Shown: piece by piece, positions 13,443 to 21,948 of the stretch | How the letters are laid out: each line of letters begins with the position of its first letter | Numbering within the stretch: position 1 is the stretch's first letter | Assembly: GCA_933228895.1 (NCBI GenBank) | Contig: OW121847.1 | Coordinates: forward strand, 568,001 to 632,000 | Source of the DNA: Platycnemis pennipes | Taxonomy: Eukaryota > Arthropoda > Insecta > Odonata > Platycnemididae | Length of the DNA stretch: 64,000 nt | Direction: 5' to 3' | Translations under genes and position numbers: made by a program | Notes under the pieces: model-generated | What the model was told of the DNA's origin: nothing | Seen by the model: the letters and a program-made list of their open reading frames with translations, nothing else | Database searches by the model: none

Positions 13443-14461
13443 GGGGCCGATTGTATAACTTTACGTTCGAACGTAAAGAGCCGTATTCCGTGGTGTTGTG
13501 GGTAATTCTTCGAAAACAATTGAAGGCGCGATTGTGTAACTTTACGTTCGAAGGTTTTTCGGCTCACGATCGAAGGAAACCCGTCGACTGCTATATACTT
13601 GACGTTACGGCCATTTTCAATCGTTGGAAGGTTTGTTTTTGTTTGCATTTTCATGTATAAGTGATAAATTATCGTTGTGAGGAACGTTGTTTGAACTATT
13701 ACGGAATAAGAATGTAATTTGAAGTATCAAATTGCTTAAAAAGCTGTGTATGATGTGACAGAGTGAATTAATTAGAATAATTATAGCAACGTTAGGTGGG
13801 TGAATGTAATGAATAGCAATTTAAAACAAGCTATCGGACTGTTACATATAATTTCAACTTTTAATTTCAGCATTGGCATCAACAGTTTCACTTGAGCAAT
13901 GCCACTTACGGTGAGAATAATACATAGTGAAGATATAGCGTGTGTTGTGACTACACATTGTGGCAATTCAGCGATTGACAATGTTTTTAGTGAACTGTGA
14001 TGGATTGCATGTATTATAGTATCTATACAGATGTCAGAGAAAATTGTTGTCGGCAATTATTTCGTCGTTTCACCTATTGCCTTAAATTAAGATTTGCAAT
14101 CTATGTGAATTGAAGTGAGGGGGATTTCTCTTGTCTTGTAAGTGTGATTGTTTACGTCCCAGTGAAAGTGGTGAAAGGATAAACAGTGTAGTGCTTTGTT
14201 ATTCTTCATTCAGTAAAATTTCCCACCCCAAGTGACATATTTTTATTTCATTGCATAGTGGTGTCCAATGTTATTGTGTTGAAATAATTATTCCGTCTAC
14301 GTTTAAGGCAGGTAATGTCTAATTATCAATAAGCATTACGATTGGCCCTCGTAAGGGATTACTGTGTTGTTTGAGAGTGTTTTACATTATTATTATTATT
14401 ATTATGACTGTTGTTGTTTACGTCCAAGTGAAAGGGTGATGATTTTTGTCGACTTATGCAA
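13443..14461. mobile_element. Left part of the GGGGCCGATTG TIR element, cut by the gap
   Basis: Same as the first 1019 bases of the complete element at 40795-42814. The copy stops at the N run. A 20-bp perfect palindrome lies at 13459-13478. Confidence 0.65.
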
Positions 14462-14661
14462 NNNNNNNNNNNNNNNNNNNNNNNNNNNNNNNNNNNNNNN
14501 NNNNNNNNNNNNNNNNNNNNNNNNNNNNNNNNNNNNNNNNNNNNNNNNNNNNNNNNNNNNNNNNNNNNNNNNNNNNNNNNNNNNNNNNNNNNNNNNNNNN
14601 NNNNNNNNNNNNNNNNNNNNNNNNNNNNNNNNNNNNNNNNNNNNNNNNNNNNNNNNNNNNN
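14462..14661. other. Assembly gap of exactly 200 N
   Basis: The run of 200 N is a nominal scaffold gap. It separates copy 1 of the duplicated segment from the interior of the Polinton; the left Polinton terminus is not present on either side. Confidence 0.98.
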
Positions 14662-15090
14662 AATACAACGTGTCCAGGTGGACTATTAGATTATATCAAT
14701 TCAGAGTCATAACATTCAATCTGGATAATTCACTTTTTAGTTGGAAATTAACACAGAAAACAGTTAAAACATCAATACGAACTATTTAATCATTTAAGAA
14801 AAAATCTTTTCACTGTAGAGATTCTGAATTCAATGTCTATAGAATGACGTCTTCTGCTAATTAGAAAATTTAACTTAATAACGATATCCACTATTTGAGC
14901 AGATAAAATCTAAATTTCAAATTACCCATCAAGTAAACTAAATTATTATTTTCATTTATTATATCCTCAAGAGGAAGGGTTATTCAATAAATGAAACGCA
15001 TTGCATATAGGTTTTACAAAAATTTATTTCATTTTTTTTAAACATATTTCATTATTAACACAGAAATAAACTAGCTTGTAACAATTGTAT
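14662..15090. other. Polinton left subterminal region without gene
   Basis: AT-rich, no coding frame. I looked for the reverse complement of the right terminal 300 bases and did not find it, so this is inside the terminal repeat. AATAAA on the minus strand (15028-15023) could end the minus-strand gene block. Confidence 0.5.
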
Positions 15091-15478
15091 TTATAGCACA
15101 TTTTTTTGAGAATATAACTTCAAAGTATCCATGCAAATACCTTTGGGAAGAAGACTAGTCAAGAACGACTTTTTAGCACCTTTTGAGAATTGAAACTGAT
15201 AATCCCTCGTATATTTAAATAATATACTCTCCAGTTCTGAATAATCTACATCTCCAGAGTATTCATTCAGACCATGATAATTGTTCTTTAACCGAAACGA
15301 GTCTTTCGCGTACAGAAATCTTGCCGGCGATTTGAAAAGCCACACATTACAACATTTCGTTTACACATTAATGATAGTTAATTCCTTAACTATGTATTCG
15401 CCATCAATTTTAGTGAATCCTTGGAATTCGATATAGCACTCATGACGTAATCTCTCAAACTTGCGAGATTTTTTTCAT
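15091..15478 (-). pseudogene. Broken accessory gene, possibly RNase H-fold/DEDD nuclease-like
   Basis: Two same-frame blocks are separated by one TAA (15361-15363): an upstream block with IEFQGF and EYIVKELTI, and a downstream block with NYHGLNEYSGDVDYSELESI and SKGAKKSFLTSLLP. The nearest ATG (15476-15478) is in another frame, separated by an A7 run, so a homopolymer frameshift is likely. From memory the pattern (D/E-x-x-GF near the start, a KG..K-FL block later) recalls a family of small arthropod transposon proteins with a possible DEDD/RNase H fold. This assignment is inference. The intact gene at 16221-16742 may be a paralogue. Confidence 0.5.
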
Positions 15479-15594
15479 CTAACGCCAGAGGTTCAAGAGA
15501 TTACAAGAGTTTCTGACTTGCAGAATTTTACCTCGTGCCAGAGGTCAGAAACACTTTGCAACGCACACACTCATGTAATCAAAGTACAACCAAG

Positions 15595-16188
15595 TTATAC
15601 CTTTTGATTACCAGACACATCATTCAACATGAGCACCATCTCAAATTCCAATCTTTCCAGATCATATTCAGTGATTTCGTTAGATAACCCGGTAGCGAGA
15701 AATTGTCTAACCTTATCACGGCTGTCCGAAAGTCTCCGAAGAAATAGATTTATCAGAGTGGAGAGTTTTAACAGCTTTTCCCATTCATCAACATTAAGAT
15801 TAAATGAACTCTTTGATAAAATATTTTTTATGGATAAATGCCGCTTCCCAAAGTAATTTGCGTAGGACAAACACTTTGAAGAGAGCTGATCTTTTAAACC
15901 AATATATAGATAATTACTCACTGATTTTTCTAAATTTATAACATTAGTCCATTCACTGTGTGAAACAATAACACTTTTCTTATTTGCTTGATTAAATTGC
16001 ACTACTGGTTCAAAGTCTCTGCTGGGATCGTAGCCCACACAAACACTTTTTGAATTTACACCATTCAGATAATACACTGTTTGAAGCAGTAAATTATTGC
16101 TATCACAAGATGATCGAGGAACGGGATGATGTCCAGACGGTCTCTTCCTCTTAATGGGCGGGGACTCTTTCTGCGATGGCGACAGCAT
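15595..16188 (-). CDS. Conserved Polinton accessory protein of unknown function (197 aa)
   Basis: I start it at ATG 16188-16186; the frame is open further upstream but without an earlier ATG. The N-terminus has a basic patch IKRKRP (residues 12-17) that could be a nuclear localisation signal. The central part contains SRDFEPVVQF and VIVSHSEWTNVINLE, followed by a second EW-containing block (VDEWEKLLKLSTLINLFL). The repeated layout suggests two related helical or winged modules and recalls an uncharacterised family seen in other insect Polintons. It is the last intact gene of the minus-strand block, 32 bases after the preceding gene. DNA binding is only a guess from the basic N-terminus. Confidence 0.65.
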   Translation of the reverse strand: MLSPSQKESPPIKRKRPSGHHPVPRSSCDSNNLLLQTVYYLNGVNSKSVCVGYDPSRDFEPVVQFNQANKKSVIVSHSEWTNVINLEKSVSNYLYIGLKDQLSSKCLSYANYFGKRHLSIKNILSKSSFNLNVDEWEKLLKLSTLINLFLRRLSDSRDKVRQFLATGLSNEITEYDLERLEFEMVLMLNDVSGNQKV

Positions 16189-16220
16189 GATGACTGACGA
16201 TCGACGAGATATTATCTTAC

Positions 16221-16742
16221 TTAAGAGGAATGAGGTGGAGGAGGGGTGGGGGAACAGTCGTTGGAGCAAGGCTCAACTTCTGCTTTGAGGCGGTTATATT
16301 GCAGCCATTGAGCGAGGGAATGAGCATCTCGGAGTGCGCACGTGCTGTTACGCAACTTATGGCATGGGTTCAGACAGGAAAAGGTGGGGAAGGAACATTT
16401 TTCAGGTGCTGGACAACGGAGTTCTTTCTTTAAGGAGATGAAGGTACGGTCTGTTAGGTCGGAGAGGAACTCACACTCGGCTTCGCTATATGCATACAGA
16501 GAGGTTGCTCCTTCAATGATGGCCTCCAAGGCGGGTAGAAGCTCCACATGAGAGATGAATCCATGATCGAAGGTGGTCTCCTCACAGTTTAGCGGGTCAT
16601 GTAACCGCAGCTTTTTTCCACCAGCTATAAGCCTCCCATTCTTCTTAAAACTCCCCCAAAACAGACGATTTGAGTCAATATTCACTGCAGCCAGCTCTAT
16701 CACCCCACCCTTAGAGAAACACACAGAAGTGACGATATGCAT
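16221..16742 (-). CDS. Accessory protein with Cys/His-rich C-terminus, possible nuclease-fold relative (173 aa)
   Basis: ATG 16742-16740 lies 10 bases after the protease stop. Residues 1-40 look like a beta-hairpin start (CFSKGGVIELAAVNIDSN). The middle has FDHGFISHVELLPALEAI and LYAYSEAECEFLSDL. The C-terminal third has CPAPEKCSFPTFSCLNPCHK followed by CALRDAHSLAQWLQ. The order hydrophobic start, (D/N)HG, Y...FL, then C..H and CAL-A-W resembles the broken gene at 15091-15478 and small transposon proteins with a suspected DEDD/RNase H fold. The acidic catalytic residues are not convincingly conserved, so an inactive derivative or another role is possible. The proline run at the end (PTPPPPHSS) is low-complexity. 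Confidence 0.6.
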   Translation of the reverse strand: MHIVTSVCFSKGGVIELAAVNIDSNRLFWGSFKKNGRLIAGGKKLRLHDPLNCEETTFDHGFISHVELLPALEAIIEGATSLYAYSEAECEFLSDLTDRTFISLKKELRCPAPEKCSFPTFSCLNPCHKLRNSTCALRDAHSLAQWLQYNRLKAEVEPCSNDCSPTPPPPHSS

Positions 16743-16752
16743 TCCGGAGAGT

Positions 16753-17277
16753 CTATCTCATCAATGACGTTTCTCCCCCCCGAAGCATGATATTTATTCT
16801 CGAGCAGCAATGCTGAGCCGCAGGATGACACCTCCTTTCACTCCTCAACTCGTTGAAGGTTAAGTGAAACAGCTTCAGAGCGCGGCAGTCGTTGAGGTGA
16901 GGGATGGTATGATGAAATTGTGTGAGGAATTTGTGTAGGGTGTATCCTAACGACTTACTAACTGCATAAAGACAACAGTATTCTCCGCAAATGTCAGAAT
17001 GAAAACTTTGAATCTGAACCCGATTGTGAGTGCAAGCGAAAGGTTTCAAAAAATTTATAATATCCGGAACGAAAGGCACCAATCCATATGAGTCAAAATA
17101 CTCTGCTATACCATTGAGAATATATATCGCCACCCAATGAGACCCAGGTAAGTATGAAGGATCTAAGTTCACTACGTATATGCCATTTATAGGAGAGTGG
17201 GGTAATTTATCGGAAGCGTAGACTCCGCGGAATATTTTTAGCGGATTCAATAACCTATCAATCTGTACACTATCCAT
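16753..17277 (-). CDS. PRO: Adenain-like cysteine protease (PRO)
   Basis: Adenain-type proteases mature virion proteins. From ATG 17277-17275 (174 aa; MDSVQIDRLL) the catalytic set is visible: H47 in GSHWVAIY, D62 in EYFDSYG, Q90 and C97 in SDICGEYCC. The Q-to-C spacing of seven matches adenovirus protease (Q115/C122). The frame is open 14 codons upstream but only with a TTG, so I use the ATG. It starts 7 bases after the capsid gene stop. The C-terminal 30 residues are cysteine/histidine-rich and not part of the usual fold. Confidence 0.88.
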   Translation of the reverse strand: MDSVQIDRLLNPLKIFRGVYASDKLPHSPINGIYVVNLDPSYLPGSHWVAIYILNGIAEYFDSYGLVPFVPDIINFLKPFACTHNRVQIQSFHSDICGEYCCLYAVSKSLGYTLHKFLTQFHHTIPHLNDCRALKLFHLTFNELRSERRCHPAAQHCCSRINIMLRGGETSLMR

Positions 17278-17284
17278 TGCTAGA

Positions 17285-18571
17285 CTAATAATTTGTGATA
17301 ATGTTCCTGTTTTTATCAATTTCTAGCGAGGCATCGTATTCTGCAAATACCAAGCACGTTACTGTGTTTGTCAATTCTTTCTCGAATTTCGCCTCTATTC
17401 GCACCACACCACGATCTCCGAGACTTACATAATCTTCGTTTCCCGAATCGTCAGGTGTAAGATCGAACACTAGCATGAAATATCCATGTCCAAACATGTC
17501 GTACGTGATTTGATTACCCCTATCATAATGCTTTATTCCACTACCTGAAAATATGGTATCATATGCCCGCGCCCAATACTTTTTACTGCTGAAATTACAT
17601 TCCAGTCCCTCGGAAGGAATCTGAACACCGTTTACAAAGAGTGAAAAAGTTTCCAGGGAATAGTGAGAGAGAGCAAATGGATTTTTCTCAACCCTACCAG
17701 CGTACGAGTCATTATCAACCATAGCAAATATTATAGTGTTGGGTATTCGACCAACAATCGCATTATCAATGCTCAGAGTTCTTCCACCGGAAGGAATCGT
17801 GAAAGATTTCATTTCCGTACGTTTGTAGTGATATCTAGCATTATTTTTTTCCAGCATGTTACTGTGTGCTACTAATATTGAAGGGTTGATGTCAAAATGT
17901 CGAACGTAAAGAGTCGCATCTAGTATTCTCATTACTCCTACCACTTCACCCATCAGATGAAATGCAGGGTTTGATATCATCAACCTGATTCCTATATCGA
18001 CTCGATCTAACAACAACTGTGACTGATTGAACACGTCCACATGTAATTTACCATATAGCTCAACTTCGGCACTGTTCTCGAACCACGACTTCCGCTTTAT
18101 GTAACCTGCATTGCTTTTAGTAGTATTATTAATATCATCCCCCGTATCCACTTCCCAACCTACGTTCCTCAAATGTGTTTTGCTAGCATCGACGCCATAA
18201 TTTAACGCATTCTCAATATAGCTCCTGTAATGATAATTATCCTCCGAAGGAGTGACCAACGTCCCATTGAAATAAACGTTACACTGTTCAAAGAGGGAGT
18301 GGAGAATATTGTTCACAACGCCAGGTTGATTAGCATCACTAGACGTAAAATCTGTCAAGTCCGCCTTACACACTTTCACTCTCAACCTGAGGAATATACT
18401 ATTCAAATCCTTGTAGGCATCACCGGAATCTTTAATCACGAATTCAATCACCGATCTATTATCCAGCGAGGATATAGGTTTATAGGAAACTAGTCGCTTT
18501 GATAAAATGTTAGTCTGAATGGGCGGATTGGGTTGGAATAAGTCCAAGGAGGTTAGCATATGCTCAGCCAT
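17285..18571 (-). CDS. MCP: Major capsid protein, double jelly-roll type
   Basis: A 428-aa protein that I recognise as the Polinton hexon-like capsid family, often listed in arthropods as F54H12.2-like. Recognisable segments are an N-terminal SYKPISSLDNRSVIEFVIKD, FLRLRVKVCKADLT, LFEQCNVYFNGTLVTPSEDN and YHYRSYIENALNYG near residues 120-140, and a C-terminal GHGYFMLVFDLTPD near 361. In the family two tandem beta-barrels trimerise into pseudo-hexameric capsomers. No stop or frameshift is present. ATG 18571-18569 gives the start; the gene is 3 bases after the basic virion protein gene and 7 before the protease. Confidence 0.88.
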   Translation of the reverse strand: MAEHMLTSLDLFQPNPPIQTNILSKRLVSYKPISSLDNRSVIEFVIKDSGDAYKDLNSIFLRLRVKVCKADLTDFTSSDANQPGVVNNILHSLFEQCNVYFNGTLVTPSEDNYHYRSYIENALNYGVDASKTHLRNVGWEVDTGDDINNTTKSNAGYIKRKSWFENSAEVELYGKLHVDVFNQSQLLLDRVDIGIRLMISNPAFHLMGEVVGVMRILDATLYVRHFDINPSILVAHSNMLEKNNARYHYKRTEMKSFTIPSGGRTLSIDNAIVGRIPNTIIFAMVDNDSYAGRVEKNPFALSHYSLETFSLFVNGVQIPSEGLECNFSSKKYWARAYDTIFSGSGIKHYDRGNQITYDMFGHGYFMLVFDLTPDDSGNEDYVSLGDRGVVRIEAKFEKELTNTVTCLVFAEYDASLEIDKNRNIITNY

Positions 18572-18574
18572 GAC

Positions 18575-19021
18575 TTAGTTGGAAAAAATATCACTATGCA
18601 CGACCTTCTTCCCTCTTCGCCTTCTCTGCGAATGTCCTTTATTTTTCCTGACGCTAGTTTTTATTTTATTCAATCGTGGACGCTTAACCAGTCTCACCCC
18701 ACCCCCACTCATGTTTTTTATTTTCTCCTCCGCTTTACGCTTCAAGTTCTGCCCCGCCTCGTTTAATCTTCCTCTCAATATCTCTTTAAAAGGCTTTGTT
18801 CCTAGATCGCTCAAGGCTGCCGCCCCGGCACTAACCGCCTCCTTACCAACCGTCTTCAACCCGCTGTAAAAAAGAGGTCTGGCAAAACGCCACAAGCCAG
18901 CAAGAAAATTTCCTATACCCCGCCCCTTTTGCACACGATACGATGCTCGATATATTGGTCCAATCTCCCCACCTGACTGCTTTAGGTAGTAAGCCAAATA
19001 TCGATCCGCCACTGGAGCCAT
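18575..19021 (-). CDS. Basic virion protein with amphipathic GxG segment (adenovirus core/pVI-like)
   Basis: From ATG 19021-19019 the protein has 148 aa. Residues 29-56 (RVQKGRGIGNFLAGLWRFAR...) contain a glycine-rich amphipathic segment, followed by LKTVGKEAVSAGAAALSDLG and a strongly basic tail (KRPRLNK, SQRRRRGKK). This arrangement is widespread among Polinton/adintovirus genomes and resembles adenovirus core (mu/pX) and membrane-lytic pVI proteins. A role in DNA condensation or membrane penetration is inferred. The position between the minor and major capsid genes supports a structural role. Confidence 0.72.
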   Translation of the reverse strand: MAPVADRYLAYYLKQSGGEIGPIYRASYRVQKGRGIGNFLAGLWRFARPLFYSGLKTVGKEAVSAGAAALSDLGTKPFKEILRGRLNEAGQNLKRKAEEKIKNMSGGGVRLVKRPRLNKIKTSVRKNKGHSQRRRRGKKVVHSDIFSN

Positions 19022-19050
19022 CTCGACGCTCAATGATCAATAAACTTATA

Positions 19051-20076
19051 TTACGCCTTTTTTATAAAATGCAATACGACGATGGAAGATTGCTCACCAC
19101 TACGAAATGGAATTGGATCTCCGAGTTTGTTTGTCAAAAGAATTTCAATGCTTTCAATGTTATTCTTTTCGACTGGGTGATAGAAAATGGGATTGAATGC
19201 CCAGTGTAAGTCTTGAGTGTTTAATATACGCAAGCATCGACTGAGCGAATCACCTACCAGTTGAGGTTTAATTATATCTGTGTAAACGTAAACGTTTTTG
19301 GAAGGAGACAAGATTTCTCTTTTCGTTCTACCGCTTCGCAATTTACGGTATTCAGATTTAATGTTCTTGAAATTCTTTACGAAATCCTCCGCAAGTGTTG
19401 ATGAAGATGAATCCCACTGATAGAAACGGAGAAGAATACTTGATAATATCAGAATATCATGTTTTATTTTAGCCTGCTGTTCACCGTTGAAATCTTTAAT
19501 CGATTTATCGAATAATTCCTTGAACGAATTATATGTTCCTGGCTTTAACGTATACTTAACATCATCCGTAATAATCTGCACGGAGTTTGGTGATAATCTC
19601 TCATTTATACCACTCTTTTTATCATTCACTGTCATTTTATCTGCGTATATCACTACATCATTCGCTATGTCAAGCCTTTTCTCTCCGCTAATCTCAAAAA
19701 ATGATGGTTCGAAGGCAAAAGCTATGCTCTCGTACCTACCATTTGGAACGATGAAAAACGAACCATCCTTCAACTTTACTCTAACAATATCTTTATCCTC
19801 AGGCCCACCGATTTCACCCCGGACCAAACCCTGCTCGTTCCGAGTCCTGTTGTCCTTGGTTGAAGAATAATTTGTGATTTCTCTCAAAACGCTCTGCTTA
19901 TCGTTATCCTTTACTCCCTCGATTGGAGGAATAGAAATCTCGGCCAAACCCACCATCCATTCACCATTTACCAAATCGAGACGGTGCGATAATCTCGTAC
20001 GGAAATGTGAGATCGTGTTGTGAGGAAAATATGTTTTTGAACTATCACTAGGCAACGTAATGTAAAACTCGTTCAT
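19051..20076 (-). CDS. mCP: Candidate minor capsid (penton-like) protein
   Basis: A 341-aa protein with the N-terminal signature MNEFYITLPSDSS, a YFPHNTISHFRTRL stretch and GEWMVGLAEISIP, which I recognise from the conserved Polinton gene next to the capsid gene. In the group this gene is a candidate single jelly-roll pentameric vertex protein; the fold cannot be read from sequence alone. The C-terminal part (QLVGDSLSRCLRIL...) ends in HPVEKNNIESIEILLTNKLG. Its ATG overlaps the integrase stop by 4 bases (20073-20076). Confidence 0.68.
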   Translation of the reverse strand: MNEFYITLPSDSSKTYFPHNTISHFRTRLSHRLDLVNGEWMVGLAEISIPPIEGVKDNDKQSVLREITNYSSTKDNRTRNEQGLVRGEIGGPEDKDIVRVKLKDGSFFIVPNGRYESIAFAFEPSFFEISGEKRLDIANDVVIYADKMTVNDKKSGINERLSPNSVQIITDDVKYTLKPGTYNSFKELFDKSIKDFNGEQQAKIKHDILILSSILLRFYQWDSSSSTLAEDFVKNFKNIKSEYRKLRSGRTKREILSPSKNVYVYTDIIKPQLVGDSLSRCLRILNTQDLHWAFNPIFYHPVEKNNIESIEILLTNKLGDPIPFRSGEQSSIVVLHFIKKA

Positions 20077-21290
20077 ATTTTACGCACCGAAGAAGCGGAG
20101 ATCCAAGAATTAAATGATTTGGGGTATCCTTGCCACTTTACAAAATACTCTAAATCACCAGCCCGCCCCCTACGCTTTAAAATTTTTTCAATCTTGTATT
20201 CCGTATCGGGGGAAAGGTTAACCCTCACTAACTCTTGCTCATAGAAACTACCCTTTATATCCTCACCGTTCAGATCTTTCAACTTGTACGTTGGTATCTC
20301 CCTCGACCGATTCACACCCTCAACTTGAAATATTTCGTTGGTATAATTGGGCGTATATCCTTTCGCAAATGGGCGTCGCTCCTTACTGATTCTGACGTAA
20401 TCACCCCCTTTAAATTTAACATTTTTGCTAATAAGAGGTTTCCTTGTGCGACTAGCGATTGAGAATGCATTTCTCTCATTCACCTCAACAGGCTTAACTC
20501 CTAAGCTGGAATGTACGCTATTATTATAACTATTCACCAATTTGGATAATATATCCACGTAATTGTACGTTGAATATCTCGTAAAATACTTGTACATTTT
20601 TGATTTTAGAGTTCGATTGAAACGTTCAACGAGACTGGCCTTTATGTCTGGATTGTTTGTTGTGTAAAACTTTACACCACGTTTCGAGAGGAAATTTTTA
20701 AATTTACTATTCACAAATTCACCACCCTTATCGCTTTGAATTTTTAGCGGTTTTCTTTCGCGAAAAATATTATTAAACGCCTCGACTACCTCCTCTGGGC
20801 TCTTTTTCCGTAAAGCTCTCGCCCACCCATACCTCGAAAATAAATCAATCACCGTCAAAATATAACAATGTCCTCTGTTGAATTTTTTCAAACTTCGCAT
20901 ATCGTTCAGATCACATTGCCAGCATTCATCAATGTATGATACGATGTAACGATTTCTAGGGAATTTCTTCCTCATCGGTCTGTGGCGTGTGTATGCGTCT
21001 TGAGAATCTAGCCACTCGCGTATTGTCTTTCTCGAAATTCCAGTCGCTCGATTTAATTTCTCGACAGTGGAAAAACCCGCAGAGTGTTCTGGATCATTGT
21101 ACACCTTCTCGATTATATCGTTATCCACTCGTCTCCGAATTTTTTCGGTTTCCTTTGTCGACTGCTTCGCCTCGGCATTGCTCTTGGTGACTTTTCTTTT
21201 TCGCTTCGTTCTGACCTCTTTCTTTTTCTTCTCTTTAGCTGTTTCGATAGATTTCCCACCGCGTCTAGTCTTCCCTCTATACGTTCCCAT
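20073..21290 (-). CDS. INT: Retroviral-type integrase with C-terminal chromodomain
   Basis: A 405-aa protein. Residues 1-50 are lysine/arginine-rich. Residues 55-105 form a helix-turn-helix-like segment (STVEKLNRATGISRKTIREW). The catalytic core has D127 (WQCDLND), D187 (IQSDKGGEF) and E222 (KASLVERFNRTL), a D-D-35-E spacing. A chromodomain covers about 364-403 (EYKIEKILKR, YFVKWQGYP, NSWISAS) and probably guides integration to marked chromatin. No disabling change seen. The first 178 bases overlap the neighbouring gene at 21113-21619 in another frame. The next in-frame ATG is residue 106, so the long start is needed for the N-terminal domain unless the message is spliced. Confidence 0.93.
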   Translation of the reverse strand: MGTYRGKTRRGGKSIETAKEKKKKEVRTKRKRKVTKSNAEAKQSTKETEKIRRRVDNDIIEKVYNDPEHSAGFSTVEKLNRATGISRKTIREWLDSQDAYTRHRPMRKKFPRNRYIVSYIDECWQCDLNDMRSLKKFNRGHCYILTVIDLFSRYGWARALRKKSPEEVVEAFNNIFRERKPLKIQSDKGGEFVNSKFKNFLSKRGVKFYTTNNPDIKASLVERFNRTLKSKMYKYFTRYSTYNYVDILSKLVNSYNNSVHSSLGVKPVEVNERNAFSIASRTRKPLISKNVKFKGGDYVRISKERRPFAKGYTPNYTNEIFQVEGVNRSREIPTYKLKDLNGEDIKGSFYEQELVRVNLSPDTEYKIEKILKRRGRAGDLEYFVKWQGYPKSFNSWISASSVRKI

Positions 21291-21619
21291 GTCTTATCCA
21301 AATCAGCATTCGCTCGTTTCACATCGGCAAGCGATTTCCTCAGTGCGTGGGTCTCCTCCTCACTGTCCTGTAACCTTCTATGTGACTGGCTCTGACCCAA
21401 GGATTTCACTATCGGTATATGAATGGGCGATTTAATCTCGGAAACTGCGTTCAGATATTTATCTAGCACACGCTTGTACATGTACCATTTGTCTACGTCC
21501 TTCACACCTCTTTTCATCAAGATGGCTTTCATTTCAACATCTAATGCATTTAATCTCCTCTTCATTTGACCTCGCTCAAAAGCCTCAGGGTCGACTACGA
21601 GCATTTTACGCAAACTCAT
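21113..21619 (-). CDS. Conserved Polinton protein with coiled coil and basic tail (168 aa)
   Basis: The N-terminal half contains WYMYKRVLDKYLNAV, a motif I associate with an uncharacterised Polinton family. Residues about 85-130 are predicted coiled coil by their heptad pattern (EETHALRKSLADVKRANADL). The tail is very basic (LKRRKRKRSERSEKEK, RRSSRQRKPKKF), suggesting nucleic-acid binding. Its ATG overlaps the stop of the upstream gene by 4 bases, and its last 178 bases overlap the integrase start in a different frame, so both reading frames are constrained. Function unknown; a virion core role is possible. Confidence 0.72.
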   Translation of the reverse strand: MSLRKMLVVDPEAFERGQMKRRLNALDVEMKAILMKRGVKDVDKWYMYKRVLDKYLNAVSEIKSPIHIPIVKSLGQSQSHRRLQDSEEETHALRKSLADVKRANADLDKTWERIEGRLDAVGNLSKQLKRRKRKRSERSEKEKSPRAMPRRSSRQRKPKKFGDEWITI

Positions 21620-21948
21620 TTTCCGCCAATGAGGCTACCAATGACACCACTCAATATGGATCCGAGTAGCATTGGCAGAAAGCCTCCTTTCTGTACGAGA
21701 AGCGCGCGCTTTTTTTTAATGCTAATACCACGCGAAGCCAAGTTTCTCAAAGTATATCGATGCTTGAATAGTTTTCGCTTTAGCCTATTATTTATCTTAT
21801 GTCTACGTTCAAGCGTATTCAAACAACATTCGGAGATGGCTTTAATCAACTCCGCATCCGATGCTTTTACTATAGCTGATCGCAACTTTGGTTTGGCAGA
21901 TTTTAGCACATGAAGTAAATGATTATTGTTCTCCAATCTTTTCATCAT
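21616..21948 (-). CDS. Small basic protein with hydrophobic glycine-zipper C-terminus (110 aa)
   Basis: Residues 1-80 are helical and basic (LERRHKINNRLKRKLFKHRY). Residues 88-108 are hydrophobic with small residues at intervals (FLPMLLGSILSGVIGSLIGG), able to insert in or disrupt a membrane. I recognise the RxxxLLVQKGGFLPMLLG pattern from other Polintons, where function is unknown. It begins inside the last 26 bases of the ATPase gene and ends overlapping the next ATG by 4 bases, so it belongs to the packaging/virion cluster. A membrane-lytic or vertex protein is my inference. Confidence 0.68.
   Translation of the reverse strand: MMKRLENNNHLLHVLKSAKPKLRSAIVKASDAELIKAISECCLNTLERRHKINNRLKRKLFKHRYTLRNLASRGISIKKKRALLVQKGGFLPMLLGSILSGVIGSLIGGK

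Larger units (their letters stand above)
2338..14461. repeat. 12.1-kb duplicated segment, copy 1 (probable empty-site allele)
   Basis: The segment matches 29690-41813 at a constant offset of 27352 bases with no length change anywhere I checked. I saw one substitution (TATGTTATTT near 4177 versus TATGTAATTT in copy 2). Copy 1 starts with GAACTC, the same six bases that follow the Polinton right end, and is cut by the N gap. This fits the unoccupied allele of the Polinton target site. Apart from the LINE fragment and repeats listed separately I see no gene. Small open frames such as 3984-4208 and 5099-5617 (minus) show no recognisable domain. Confidence 0.9.

Noticed and set aside
14364..14789. 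Open frames running through the gap
   Set aside because: They consist mainly of N and have no coding meaning.
14662..15090. Left terminal inverted repeat of the Polinton
   Set aside because: No match to the reverse complement of 29400-29689 was found, so the left end must lie in the gap or be absent.
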